A DNA stretch of 64,000 nt from Bradyrhizobium septentrionale (GTDB taxonomy: Bacteria; Pseudomonadota; Alphaproteobacteria; Rhizobiales; Xanthobacteraceae), in assembly GCF_011516645.4 (NCBI RefSeq), contig NZ_CP088285.1, positions 7,954,501-8,018,500 on the forward strand, written 5' to 3'. Under the pieces are notes generated by a model. The model was not told the DNA's origin. It did not search any database and saw nothing but the letters and a program-made list of their open reading frames with translations. A program made the translations under genes and the position numbers. Shown here piece after piece: positions 33,386-41,299 of this stretch. Numbering within the stretch: the first letter of the stretch is position 1; each line of letters begins with the position of its first letter.

Positions 33386-33628
33386 TCACCTCGTCCGTTT
33401 TCTCGGCCGGTGCTCCATTCGCATATAAACCCCGCCGGCTTTCAATTCTTCCAGCATCTGGTCGATCCGCTTGCGCTTGGTGGCGGCCCGCACGCTGCGC
33501 GCGATCCAATGCAGATAGTCGTTGCGCTGATATGGCGGACGTTCGTTGAACGCCTGCATCAGGCCGCTGGCATCAAGTTCGCGCCGGATGCTCGCCGGCA
33601 TCGTCGCGCGGGGTCGCCTCAAGATCAC
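33386..33628 (-). CDS. YdeI/OmpD-associated (OmdA) domain protein
   Basis: An 80-residue protein with the OmdA-type motif: PASIRRELDASGLMQAF, then QRNDYLHWIARS and TKRKRIDQMLEELKAG. Full-length relatives have an extra N-terminal domain that is absent here. The GTG start at 33628 overlaps the stop of the cupin gene (GTGA), pointing to coupled translation with the cupin and SRPBCC genes upstream. An internal ATG (MPASIRR) is an alternative. Confidence 0.72.
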   Translation of the reverse strand: MILRRPRATMPASIRRELDASGLMQAFNERPPYQRNDYLHWIARSVRAATKRKRIDQMLEELKAGGVYMRMEHRPRKRTR

Positions 33629-34005
33629 GTCTTCCGCTCGCGCGGCGCGGCGACCGCGCCTGGCGGGCGTTCGGCCTCCGGCGCCAGCCATTCGGTGATG
33701 AAACGGTCGGAGGCGTGGATGTCGACCTGCAGGAGACGGCCCGGTCCGGGATTTTCGAACGCGTGGGCCGCATTCGGCGGCGCCACCACAACCGAGCCGG
33801 CGGAGGCCTCGACGTCCCTGCCCTCGATCGTGAACCGCGCGCGTCCCTCGGGCACGACGAAGGTTTCAGCATACGGGCGCCGATGCAACGCCGGCCCCGG
33901 TCCGGGCGGCATGTCGACGACGATCACCGAGCTGTCGGATCCACTGATCCGCCCCTCGATCTCACTCGCAGATCCGAGCTGCCAGACCTTTAGCGCGTCG
34001 ATCAT
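33625..34005 (-). CDS. cupin-domain protein
   Basis: A 126-residue single cupin. Motif 1 is visible as PALHRRPYAETFVVPEGRA, containing the first metal-site histidine and glutamate. Motif 2 is the APPNAAHAFENPGP block. The start at 34005 has GGAG 6 nt upstream. It lies in a three-gene minus-strand group, SRPBCC-cupin-YdeI, with short spacings. The substrate cannot be told from sequence. Confidence 0.8.
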   Translation of the reverse strand: MIDALKVWQLGSASEIEGRISGSDSSVIVVDMPPGPGPALHRRPYAETFVVPEGRARFTIEGRDVEASAGSVVVAPPNAAHAFENPGPGRLLQVDIHASDRFITEWLAPEAERPPGAVAAPRERKT

Positions 34006-34025
34006 GCCGTTCTCCAACCGCTGGA

Positions 34026-34439
34026 TCAGGACCGTCGCTTGGCTTCGACGTAGCGCTTGAAATTGTCGAGGATGGCCTGCCAGCCGCCGCGCTGCTGCTC
34101 GACCGAATGGGTGTCCTCGCTGTCGAAGGAGACCTGCACCTTGACGCCGCCGGCCTCGGGCGTGAACTCGACCTGGGCGGTACGATCGCCGAACGAATAT
34201 TCGAGCAGCCGGAGTGCCTCGACCCTGGTGTAGGTGCCGGCGAAATCGAACCCCATGCTGCCGTCCTTGGCTTCCATCCGCGACGAGAAGGCCCCGCCGG
34301 CGCGCAGGTCGACGGTCGCGGCGGTGGTGTGCCAATCGTCGGAGGCCGCGTTCCACTGCTTGATGTCATCGGGCGTGGTGTAGGCGCGCCAGACATCCGC
34401 AATCGGTGCGGCAACGATGGTTTCGACGGCAATCTTCAT
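34026..34439 (-). CDS. SRPBCC/AHSA1-family protein
   Basis: A 137-residue START-like fold protein. Characteristic segments are ETIVAAPIADVWRAYTTPDD at the N-terminus, DIKQWNAASDDWH, and GGWQAILDNFKRYVEA at the C-terminus. Such proteins bind hydrophobic ligands or act with co-transcribed regulators; none is present here. It is the first gene of the SRPBCC-cupin-YdeI group. Confidence 0.85.
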   Translation of the reverse strand: MKIAVETIVAAPIADVWRAYTTPDDIKQWNAASDDWHTTAATVDLRAGGAFSSRMEAKDGSMGFDFAGTYTRVEALRLLEYSFGDRTAQVEFTPEAGGVKVQVSFDSEDTHSVEQQRGGWQAILDNFKRYVEAKRRS

Positions 34440-34700
34440 GTGCGTTCCTTCGTCCGTGTCACGTAGAGCGGATGCGCCCCTCGCGTCCGGCGGCGGCGCC
34501 GGACCGCGGACAGTCTATTAGGGCCGCTCGCTGCGATCCACAAAGGCGGCCTCAGGACCAGATCGTCGCACCTGCGCGCCGCCGGGAACATGAGGAGACC
34601 GGGCACGCCATTCAACGAACCAAATGGTGTGCGGCCGGTACAAGAATTTCGTCAGGAATGACCGTGTAAGGAAGGCGATCCAACGCCCGGAGAGGACGCC

Positions 34701-35006
34701 ATGCGGAACCTGAACACTGTCCTGAGCAAGCTCAACGACCGCCTGCTGCGGCTCGAAGGCGAGTTGTTCGTGCTGCGATCGATCGCCCGCGCCGCCCTCA
34801 CCGCCGGCGACGAGTCCGCCGTCCGCACCCGCAAACTGCTCGAAGGCGCCAGGCTTGCACTATCGGACGAGGCCGAACGGCCGCTGGACGCGGCGACCGA
34901 GAAATACGTCGCCGCAGCGATCGCGATGGTCGAGGAACTGCTCGAAAATCCCCGCGAGGCAGCGCCGCTGTTCCGGGTGATCGACGGCGGCAAGCGCGAC
35001 GATTAG
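34701..35006 (+). CDS. conserved hypothetical protein, helical
   Basis: A 101-residue soluble, mostly helical protein (NTVLSKLNDRLLRLEGELF, AAIAMVEELLENPREAAP). GAGAGGA precedes the ATG at a good distance. It converges on dgoA with an 7-nt gap between stop codons. No known family is recognised. Confidence 0.6.
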   Translation: MRNLNTVLSKLNDRLLRLEGELFVLRSIARAALTAGDESAVRTRKLLEGARLALSDEAERPLDAATEKYVAAAIAMVEELLENPREAAPLFRVIDGGKRDD

Positions 35007-35013
35007 CACACGC

Positions 35014-35649
35014 CTAGCCCGCGGCGTGCACGGCCGCGTCATACGACTCGATCGTCACCTTTGCCCTGACGGCGACATCCGCGGCCGTCATGCCCGGCTT
35101 GTAAAGGCTGCTGCCGAGGCCGAAGGCGCGGACCCCCGCCTTCACATACTCAGCGAAATTCTGATCCGAGACGCCGCCGACCGCCGCGATCATCAGATCC
35201 GGCGGCAGCACGGCGCGGATCGCGGTAATGCCGGAGGCGCCGAGCACGCTGGCCGGGAAGAATTTTAGGCTCGACGCGCCCGCGCGTGCCGCAAGCAGCG
35301 CCTCGGTCGGCGAGAACACGCCGGCCATCGTGACCATCGCGTGGTCCCGGGCCCGCCGCAGCACATCGACATCGACATTCGGCGACACCATGAGGCGGCC
35401 GCCGGCGTCGTGCAGGCGATCGACGTCCGCGGTGGTGAGCACCGTGCCGGCACCGATCAGGACATCGGCCGGCGCCCGCTTCACCGCGATCTCGATCGAA
35501 CGGAACGGCTCTGGCGAGTTCAGCGGAATCTCGATCGCGGTCATGCCAGCTTCGAGCAGCGCGCTCACAATGCCCAGGACCTCGTCCGGCTTGACGCCGC
35601 GCAGGATCGCAACCAGCGGACGCTTCATCGGCGGAAACGGAATGCTCAT
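35014..35649 (-). CDS. dgoA: 2-dehydro-3-deoxy-6-phosphogalactonate aldolase
   Basis: A 211-residue KDPG/KDPGal aldolase. The Schiff-base lysine is in SSLKFFPAS and the catalytic glutamate in TAIEIPLNSP; VLIGAGTVLT is the phosphate-site motif. It splits 2-dehydro-3-deoxy-6-phosphogalactonate to pyruvate and glyceraldehyde-3-phosphate. The preceding gene, 13 nt upstream, is the matching kinase DgoK, which supports the galactonate rather than the gluconate version. The start at 35649 was chosen because the sequence before it belongs to dgoK. Confidence 0.9.
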   Translation of the reverse strand: MSIPFPPMKRPLVAILRGVKPDEVLGIVSALLEAGMTAIEIPLNSPEPFRSIEIAVKRAPADVLIGAGTVLTTADVDRLHDAGGRLMVSPNVDVDVLRRARDHAMVTMAGVFSPTEALLAARAGASSLKFFPASVLGASGITAIRAVLPPDLMIAAVGGVSDQNFAEYVKAGVRAFGLGSSLYKPGMTAADVAVRAKVTIESYDAAVHAAG

Positions 35650-35662
35650 GCGCTGATCCCCT

Positions 35663-36577
35663 TCACTTCTTCCAGATCGCCGCCGCTGCCCCAGTGAGCC
35701 CGCGGCGAACCGCCTCCTCCGCGTCCACGATATCGACCGGAATCGAAAGACGTTCGAGCGCGATTTGATAGAGCTGCTGCAGGCGGCCCGATGCAATCAG
35801 CGTGACCGACGTTGCTATTTCCCGTTCCGCAAGCCCCGCCGCGAGCTCAACCCCGATCAACGTGCCCGAGATCGTCTCACGCGCCGCCTGCGCGCTGCCA
35901 CCAAACAGCAGCTGCCGGGATCGCACGCGAAACAGCAGATTGGCCGAGTGCGCCGGCGCCGCGAACGCCTCCGCGACGGCCGAGTGGAACGCATCGCCAT
36001 CAACCCCCTCCACGGCGCCGGCGACGGCGTGTGACAGGATGGTGTCGCGTGCGATCGCACTGAACAACTCGCCGGTCATGAAGGTCGCAAAGTGTTCGAC
36101 CGTCCCGCCACGCAGGCGCACCCATTTGGAATGGGTTCCCGGCATGCAAACCAAGGCCTCGCCCGGCGCGTCGAGACCGAGCGCACCGAGCAGCTGGGTC
36201 TCTTCGCCGCGCATCACGTCGGGGATTTTTGCATCGCGCTGCGCGATCCCTGGCAATATGCGGATGTCGCGCGCCTGACCGCCGACCACGACCGCATGTG
36301 TGAGAACCTCGGAGAGATGCGCCGGCGTGTCGATATAGCCGGCCTCGACCCAGCCCTGCCGCGCGCCCGCCATGCCGCAGATCACAACCGGCAAATCGGC
36401 CGCGATACCGAGCGCATCGAGATGGGATTGCAGAACGGACGCAAAGCCGGTCCTGAAGGCCGCGATCATGCCCTCGTCGCTGCGGCGCTCGCCGAGCACC
36501 TGGCCTGCCGCATTGATCAGCCAGAGGCGGAAGCTGCTGGTGCCCCAATCGACCGCGACATAGCAAGGCCCGCTCAT
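35663..36577 (-). CDS. dgoK: 2-dehydro-3-deoxygalactonokinase
   Basis: A 304-residue kinase of the DgoK family, which phosphorylates 2-dehydro-3-deoxygalactonate in the De Ley-Doudoroff galactose route. The N-terminal ATP/phosphate motif VAVDWGTSSFRLWL, the central GTHSKWVRLRGG and the C-terminal LIASGRLQQLYQIAL are diagnostic. ATG 36577 is used; an in-frame GTG at 36592 would add five residues. No galactonate dehydratase or regulator is in this window, so the pathway is only partly local. Confidence 0.9.
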   Translation of the reverse strand: MSGPCYVAVDWGTSSFRLWLINAAGQVLGERRSDEGMIAAFRTGFASVLQSHLDALGIAADLPVVICGMAGARQGWVEAGYIDTPAHLSEVLTHAVVVGGQARDIRILPGIAQRDAKIPDVMRGEETQLLGALGLDAPGEALVCMPGTHSKWVRLRGGTVEHFATFMTGELFSAIARDTILSHAVAGAVEGVDGDAFHSAVAEAFAAPAHSANLLFRVRSRQLLFGGSAQAARETISGTLIGVELAAGLAEREIATSVTLIASGRLQQLYQIALERLSIPVDIVDAEEAVRRGLTGAAAAIWKK

Positions 36578-36782
36578 CGAGCTCTGTTCCACGCTTTCAG
36601 GTTCCGGCGCGACAACGCCGCTGCCCGGACCCGATAACGGCGTTCATCCCGCCGCGCAAGGTGCGCCGCCCGCCTGCAAGTGGCGCAGACCGTGATCGGC
36701 CGGGCCGCCGACGCGATCGACGTCGCGGCGCGCGCAAGCACGCCCGTCAGCCCCCGTTCGCATCAGTGAAGACGCGGATCAA

Positions 36783-36998
36783 TTACCGCGCGCCCTTCAG
36801 CGTACAGGAGGTCGTGCAGGTCGTTACATTGCCGCGGTCACATTTGATGCAGACGTTAACGCACTGATCCATGACCTTGGGATTGTACTGACTATAAAGA
36901 TTGGCCGCGCAGCTATTGGTCGATCCCGTGACCTCGGGGTCGGACCAGCAACCGGACAGTAAAAGTGCTGCGGCACTGAAAATGGCGACCTTGCGCAT
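36783..36998 (-). CDS. small cysteine-rich lipoprotein
   Basis: A 71-residue protein with a lipoprotein signal (RKVAIFSAAALLLSGCW, lipidated Cys17). The mature 55 residues hold seven more cysteines, several in CVNVCIKCDRG and TTCTTSC, an unusual density for a bacterial lipoprotein. These could bind metal or form disulfides in the periplasm. No family is recognised. The 185 nt between dgoK and this gene hold nothing identifiable. Confidence 0.6.
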   Translation of the reverse strand: MRKVAIFSAAALLLSGCWSDPEVTGSTNSCAANLYSQYNPKVMDQCVNVCIKCDRGNVTTCTTSCTLKGAR

Positions 36999-37134
36999 AA
37001 GGCCTCCCGCCACGCCTAAACCCCAGTAACCTTGATGGGTTAGGTTAAATTCGGGTTTCAATTGCGACCTTATTCGGAAGCAGTATTGCTTATCCACCGG
37101 ACATTTCCCCAAGGTCCGGGCCCACACCGGCAAG

Positions 37135-37166
37135 GCCGCCAGGCGACCCCGCCTGGCGGCTTTGTT
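37135..37166 (+). terminator. perfect 11-bp hairpin with T-run just before a small gene
   Basis: Stem GCCGCCAGGCG / CGCCTGGCGGC, 4-nt loop ACCC, then TTTGTT. It lies 30 nt before the ATG at 37196 and far from any gene upstream on the same strand. It may end a short RNA from 37000-37130 or act in the leader of the next gene. Confidence 0.55.
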
Positions 37167-37195
37167 GCCAAGCAATGCACAAGGATAGCAGCAAG

Positions 37196-37372
37196 ATGGC
37201 CCGAAAGCCGCGCTGGTCGTTCAAGGAGGACCGGCGACTGATGGAACTGGCGCGCTCCTCGAAGTCGTTGGAAGAGGTCGTGAAGGCGACCGGCCGTTCG
37301 CCGGAGCGAATCAAGAAGATGGCGATGCGCCTCGGCCTGTCGATCAAGCCGCGCAGCACCACCAAGAAGTAA
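37196..37372 (+). CDS. small Myb/SANT-like helix-turn-helix protein
   Basis: A 58-residue basic protein (MARKPRWSFKEDRRLMEL). The pattern RWSFKEDRRLMELARSSKSL and ATGRSPERIKKMAMRLGLS resembles a three-helix Myb/SANT or homeodomain-like DNA-binding unit. An upstream in-frame ATG at 37175 would add seven residues. I recall close homologues as hypothetical proteins in Bradyrhizobium. A role as a regulator is inferred only. Confidence 0.6.
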   Translation: MARKPRWSFKEDRRLMELARSSKSLEEVVKATGRSPERIKKMAMRLGLSIKPRSTTKK

Positions 37373-37404
37373 CTGACCAGCCGCCGCCGGGATGGTCCGG
37401 CCGA

Positions 37405-37671
37405 TTACGGTTCCGGACAATCGTCCTTCACACGCACCGGGATCGCCTCCCGCACCGGGATCGCCTTCACCTCAGCATCAGCCTCGGTCGCACGGGTGCA
37501 CGTGGTCAGTACGAAGGCCACCCGGGTGCACTGCCATTCCGGCCCGAGCCCCGCGCTGGACACCGGCTCGGGCGACGCCAGCGTCAGCAATAGATACGCC
37601 ACCAAAACGGCCCCCGCCGCGCCTGCGGCAGCCAGCGCCGCGCCCTTTCCGGACCACAGCTTCGACATCAT
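37405..37671 (-). CDS. single-span membrane protein, unknown
   Basis: An 88-residue protein with a basic N-terminus (SKLWSGKG) and one membrane helix (about residues 11-31, AAGAAGAVLVAYLLLTLA). A periplasmic tail with three cysteines (WQCTRV, TTCTRA, DDCPEP) follows. A second small membrane protein of similar design lies 144 nt upstream on the same strand. No known family is recognised. Confidence 0.5.
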   Translation of the reverse strand: MMSKLWSGKGAALAAAGAAGAVLVAYLLLTLASPEPVSSAGLGPEWQCTRVAFVLTTCTRATEADAEVKAIPVREAIPVRVKDDCPEP

Positions 37672-37814
37672 GGCCTTGGTTCCCGCCGATCTCTGGGGAT
37701 AGATGAGACTGCCCACCTGTCCGCCTGTGACTGGAATCACAATCAGGACCAAACAGTTCAGGCTGAGTCTTTAGGCTGGATGTGGGGTTGATATTGCACT
37801 GCCGCAAGACAGGG

Positions 37815-37991
37815 TCAGCGTGCGGGCTCGATCACATTACAGTTGGTCCGGCCCGACATCAGGCAGTCCTGCAGCTTGCTGGCCGCCGTGAGCTCATGCG
37901 CGAGCCACAGACCGGCCCCGAGCATGACCACTGCGACCAGCAGTCCGATCAACGCGCCACGGCGGCTGCCACCGTCTTCGGATTCGCTCAT
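37815..37991 (-). CDS. single-span membrane protein, unknown
   Basis: A 58-residue protein: short charged N-terminus (MSESEDGGSRR), a membrane helix (GALIGLLVAVVMLGAGLWLA), then a tail with a cysteine pair (LQDCLMSGRTNC). It resembles the neighbouring 88-residue protein in layout. The tail motif, a cysteine in a DCLMSGRxNC context, is one I recall in Bradyrhizobium hypotheticals, but no function is known. Confidence 0.55.
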   Translation of the reverse strand: MSESEDGGSRRGALIGLLVAVVMLGAGLWLAHELTAASKLQDCLMSGRTNCNVIEPAR

Positions 37992-38179
37992 GCTCACTTG
38001 GGTTCCAGATTGCACTCGTCCCACATCATGACCGTTTGCACGGTGGCGTGCGATCAATTCTGCAACAGTCGCACATTGAAATGCGCGGTCGCAGCTCGCG
38101 GCGCTGCAATTCCGTTGCGGGCTTCCGCGACTCGCGAAAAACTGCTCGCTGAAGTGGAGCGCGTGTGCGGAGCGTGCCG

Positions 38180-38401
38180 GTGAGCGAACAACAAGCGACC
38201 TACGACTATCAGCGTTACAGGCAGCTGCTCTCGGAAGCTGTCGACGAGACCAGCCGGCTACGGCTGATCACCCTCCTGATCACGGAAAGGGCCCGCGACA
38301 GGCTGGAAGCCCAGCGCGCCTCGGACCGCAACGCGATGACCGCCGAGACGGTCGCCAGGGTTCTGGGCAACGGGCGGCGCGAGCCGTTTCAGCGCGGCTA
38401 G
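38180..38401 (+). CDS. small hypothetical protein ending in repeat A
   Basis: A 73-residue soluble helical protein starting with GTG (VSEQQATYDYQRYRQ). GGAG 7 nt upstream favours this start over the GTG at 38165. Residues about 10-45 form an amphipathic helix. The TAG stop codon is part of the CTAGAGCG beginning of repeat A copy 2, so the repeat may have set the present C-terminus. Function unknown. Confidence 0.5.
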   Translation: MSEQQATYDYQRYRQLLSEAVDETSRLRLITLLITERARDRLEAQRASDRNAMTAETVARVLGNGRREPFQRG

Positions 38402-38517
38402 AGCGTTTTCGAGCGAAGTGGATGCCGGTTCGCGTGAAGAAGACGCGTCAAAACAAGAAACTAGAGCTTTGGTTCTGATTCAATTTGGTTCTGATTCAAT
38501 CAGAACCGAAACTCTAG
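38398..38517 (+). repeat. dispersed repeat family A, copy 2 (longest)
   Basis: Begins CTAGAGCGTTTTCGAGCGAA, continues through a GCCGGTTCGCGTGAAG segment and ACGCGTCAAAACAAG, then ends in a hairpin GGTTCTGAT/ATCAGAACC and CTCTAG. A perfect 16-bp tandem duplication (TTGGTTCTGATTCAAT) lies at 38469-38500. It is the most complete copy in the window. Confidence 0.85.
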
Positions 38518-38722
38518 GCTTTTCGGCAGCTTCGGTGACCAACCACTCACCACGCCGGCACCGGGCGCGTGCGAACACGGCGATTGGTCATTTGCTGCCC
38601 GCTCATATCTCCTTTGCTCCACAGCCCTCCGTTCACCACTGGCCTTTTCGCCGCCGTTCACTTATTGAAACGCCGAACCAACCCCATCCATCACCCGAAC
38701 AGAAAGCAGCAAGGCTTCCTCT

Positions 38723-39079
38723 ATGAGTGGCTTCAAGGAACCAGGTTTTTTCGACCGCCAGAAAGCGGCCCTGCAGGCGCGGCAAAACCTCCTCAACAAG
38801 TTTCGCTCCCAGCCGGGTGCTGACGATCCGGCCGTGAAGGCGCGTGCCGAAGAGCGCGCGGCGATCGCCGACCGCCGCGCCAAGGCCAAGGAAGCCCGTG
38901 AAATCGAGAAGGCTGAGCAGAAGCGCCGCGAGGAAGAGGCCGCTGCAGCCGAGGCCGCGCGGATCGCACGGGAAAGGGAAGAGGAAACCGCAAAACTGGC
39001 CGCGCTCGAGGCCGATCAGAAGGCCAAGCGCGACGCCCGCTACGCAGCGCGCAAGGAGCGCGGCAAGAAGAAGCGCTAA
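38723..39079 (+). CDS. DUF6481-like charged coiled-coil protein
   Basis: A 118-residue protein. The conserved N-terminus is MSGFKEPGFFDRQKAALQAR; the rest is almost entirely Ala/Glu/Lys/Arg forming a long charged helix (IEKAEQKRREEEAAAAEAAR), ending KKKR. I recall this N-terminus as the DUF6481 family. Function unknown. Strong compositional bias means similarity searches may give false coiled-coil hits. Confidence 0.75.
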   Translation: MSGFKEPGFFDRQKAALQARQNLLNKFRSQPGADDPAVKARAEERAAIADRRAKAKEAREIEKAEQKRREEEAAAAEAARIAREREEETAKLAALEADQKAKRDARYAARKERGKKKR

Positions 39080-39088
39080 GGCGTAACG

Positions 39089-39111
39089 AGGCCCGCCACT
39101 ATGGCGGGCCT
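39089..39111. terminator. hairpin between convergent small genes
   Basis: Perfect 10-bp stem AGGCCCGCCA / TGGCGGGCCT with a 3-nt loop, lying between the stops of the DUF6481-like gene (39079) and the MXKDX-repeat gene (39136). There is no T-run, but the position fits a shared bidirectional terminator. Confidence 0.45.
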
Positions 39112-39135
39112 GCGAATGATGAGCAGTGGCGGCGG

Positions 39136-39369
39136 TCAGTTCTTCTTCATGCCGTCGTCTTTCTTCATCATCGCGCCGCCGTCCTTCTTCATGGCGTCGT
39201 CCTTCTTCATCATGCCACCATCCTTCTTCATGGCATCCTTGGACATCGTGTCTTCCTTCTTCATCGCGTCGTCCTTGCCCATCTTGTCCTGAGCGAAGGC
39301 GGCCGGCGCCAGCGCCAGGCTGAACGAGAGCAGCGCGGCGGAAAGGCCGAGGCGGGTCTTGGTGGTCAT
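39136..39369 (-). CDS. pentapeptide MXKDX-repeat secreted protein
   Basis: A 77-residue protein with a signal peptide (LGLSAALLSFSLALAPAAFA). The mature part is made of MxKDx units (DKMGKDDAMKKEDTMSKDAM and onward), methionine- and lysine-rich. NCBI names this pattern the pentapeptide MXKDX repeat protein. Methionine-rich periplasmic peptides may bind copper or scavenge oxidants, but no function is established. The reading has no cysteines. Confidence 0.8.
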   Translation of the reverse strand: MTTKTRLGLSAALLSFSLALAPAAFAQDKMGKDDAMKKEDTMSKDAMKKDGGMMKKDDAMKKDGGAMMKKDDGMKKN

Positions 39370-39725
39370 GTTGATGATCCTTGTGTGGTCGAATGTGAGC
39401 GCGACGACTTGCCGCTGTCTACTCGACGCACTTGCGCCGGCCGTTGTTACCTCCAATAACAAATTCTTGAAGCATCGCGGCGCGGACGCCCGACGGTTCG
39501 TCGCGTGAGGGTTGGAGTGGCGACGCGATGCTGGCGCAGTGTGCGCCGCAACAATGCCAGGACTTGCGAATCAGGACTTGCGACCAGGACTTGCGGCCAC
39601 ATGTCGGCTCGCACTATCAGGGCGCCTCGAACTATCAGACTAGAGAATATTCAGGTGAAGACCGGCTAAGCTGAAGCGCCGCGCCGGCCTAACAGCCACT
39701 CAAGAAGCTCTCAGGGGAAGAAACC
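39370..39725. other. 356-nt divergent intergenic region with a small direct repeat
   Basis: The gap between the MXKDX gene and the TRAP operon should carry both promoters, but I see no convincing -35/-10 pair. It contains three copies of the 11-mer CAGGACTTGCG starting at 39558, 39572 and 39585, and two AACTATCAG-like strings near 39610-39640. No gene with a usable ribosome-binding site was found. Confidence 0.5.
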
Positions 39726-40748
39726 ATGCTCACACGCCGCCACGTCATCGCTTCCGCCCTTGCCGCACCCGCCATCCTGAGGATGGGCATCGGGACCGCG
39801 CATGCCGCCACCACCCTGAAGATCTCGCATCAGTTCCCCGGCGGCACGATCGACAAGGGCGACTTCCGCGACCGGCTGTGCCGGATGTTCGCAGCCGAGA
39901 TTGCCAAGCGTTCCGGCGGCGAGCTCGCCGCCGAGGTCTATCCGAACTCGTCGCTGATCAAGACCAACGCGCAGTTCTCGGCGATGCGCAAGGGTGCGCT
40001 CGATCTCAGCCTCTATCCGATGCCGTATGCCGGCGGCGAATTGCCGGAGACCAATATCGGCCTGATGCCGGGCCTGGTCACGACCTACGACCAGGGCCTG
40101 CGCTGGAAGAAGGAGCCGGTCGGCAAGGCATTGAGCGACTTCCTCGCCGACAAGGGCATTCTTTTGATCTCCTGGGTCTGGCAGGCCGGCGGCGTCGCCA
40201 GCCGCTCCAAGGCGATCGTTGCCCCCGAAGACGCCAAGGGCCTGAAGGTGCGCGGCGGCTCGCGCGAGATGGACATGGTGCTGCAGACCGCCGGTGCCGC
40301 CGTGCTGTCGGTGCCGTCCAACGAGCTCTACGCCGCGATGCAGACCGGCGCCTGCGATGCCGGCATCACCTCCTCCACCAGTCTGATCTCGTTCCGCCTC
40401 GAGGAGGTCGCGAAGTCGCTGACCTCCGGCGCCGGCGCCTCCTACTGGTTCATGCTGGAGCCGCTGATGATGTCGAAGGCGATCTTCGACAAGCTGCCGA
40501 AGAACCAGCAGGACATCATCCTCGCTGTTGGCACCGAGCTCGAGGCGTTCGGCCGCAAGGGCGCGCAGGACGACGACGTCGAGGTCACCAAGGTCTACGA
40601 GAAAGCCGGCGCCAAGGTCAGCGTCCTCGATGCCGCCATTGTCGGCAAGTGGCGCGACATCGCGCGCGATACCGCGTGGAAGGACTATGGCGCCAAGACG
40701 GCGACGTCAGCCAATCTGCTGAAGCTCGCAAGCGACGTCGCCGCATGA
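39726..40748 (+). CDS. TRAP transporter substrate-binding protein (DctP family)
   Basis: A 340-residue periplasmic binding protein. The signal begins MLTRRHVIASALAAPAIL and ends AHA; the twin arginine (TRRHVIA) suggests Tat export. The mature part has DctP features: LKISHQFPGGTIDKGDFRDR near the start and KGLKVRGGSREMDMVLQTAGA in the centre. The stop overlaps the small permease start (ATGA). The ligand is not deducible; most relatives bind organic or sugar acids. Confidence 0.9.
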   Translation: MLTRRHVIASALAAPAILRMGIGTAHAATTLKISHQFPGGTIDKGDFRDRLCRMFAAEIAKRSGGELAAEVYPNSSLIKTNAQFSAMRKGALDLSLYPMPYAGGELPETNIGLMPGLVTTYDQGLRWKKEPVGKALSDFLADKGILLISWVWQAGGVASRSKAIVAPEDAKGLKVRGGSREMDMVLQTAGAAVLSVPSNELYAAMQTGACDAGITSSTSLISFRLEEVAKSLTSGAGASYWFMLEPLMMSKAIFDKLPKNQQDIILAVGTELEAFGRKGAQDDDVEVTKVYEKAGAKVSVLDAAIVGKWRDIARDTAWKDYGAKTATSANLLKLASDVAA

Positions 40749-41299
40749 TCCATGGTCCGGTCGCGGATCAGGACGAAAGCACAAGCCTGGCCGCGGGCAA
40801 CACGCCCGTAGCCGTGCTTGAGCGCGCGCTGTCGGTCTGCAACAACATCATCGTGGTGTTCGCCGCGCTCGCTCTGATCGCGGCCTGCGCGATCCTGAGT
40901 TACAGCGTACTCGGCCGCGCCGTGTTTCACATGGCAAACTACTGGCAGGACGAGGCTGCCGTGTTCCTGCTGGTCGGCGCCACCTTCATGACCTCGGCCT
41001 ATGTGCAGAGCCAGCGCGGTCATGTCAGCATCGAGGCGTTCGTCGGCCTGCTCTCGCCGCGGGCCAACAGCATCAGGCTGTGGCTCGTCGACGTCGCGAG
41101 CTTCGCGTTCTGCGCCTTCTTCGCCTGGAAGTCCTGGACCCTGGCGCATGAGGCCTATGTCGACGGCCAGGTGTCCAACTCGATGTGGTCGCCGCCGCTC
41201 GCCATCCCCTATGTGCTGATGGCACTGGGCATGACGCTGCTCTGCGTGCAGATCCTTTTGCAAATCATCCTTCCGTTGACCGGTGGCGCGCGCCGATGA
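40745..41299 (+). CDS. TRAP transporter small permease (DctQ type)
   Basis: A 184-residue membrane protein with four hydrophobic helices. The conserved NYWQDEAAVFLLVGATF and QRGHVSIEAFVGLL segments identify the DctQ family. Start and stop both overlap neighbouring genes by 4 nt (ATGA), so the three TRAP genes are translationally coupled. It pairs with the large permease in the inner membrane and depends on a Na+ gradient. Confidence 0.9.
   Translation: MIHGPVADQDESTSLAAGNTPVAVLERALSVCNNIIVVFAALALIAACAILSYSVLGRAVFHMANYWQDEAAVFLLVGATFMTSAYVQSQRGHVSIEAFVGLLSPRANSIRLWLVDVASFAFCAFFAWKSWTLAHEAYVDGQVSNSMWSPPLAIPYVLMALGMTLLCVQILLQIILPLTGGARR

Noticed and set aside
39558..39595. CRISPR-like or iteron-like repeats (CAGGACTTGCG three times)
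   Set aside because: The spacing is only 2-3 nt, there are three units, and there are no spacers or cas genes; best seen as a small tandem slippage product.
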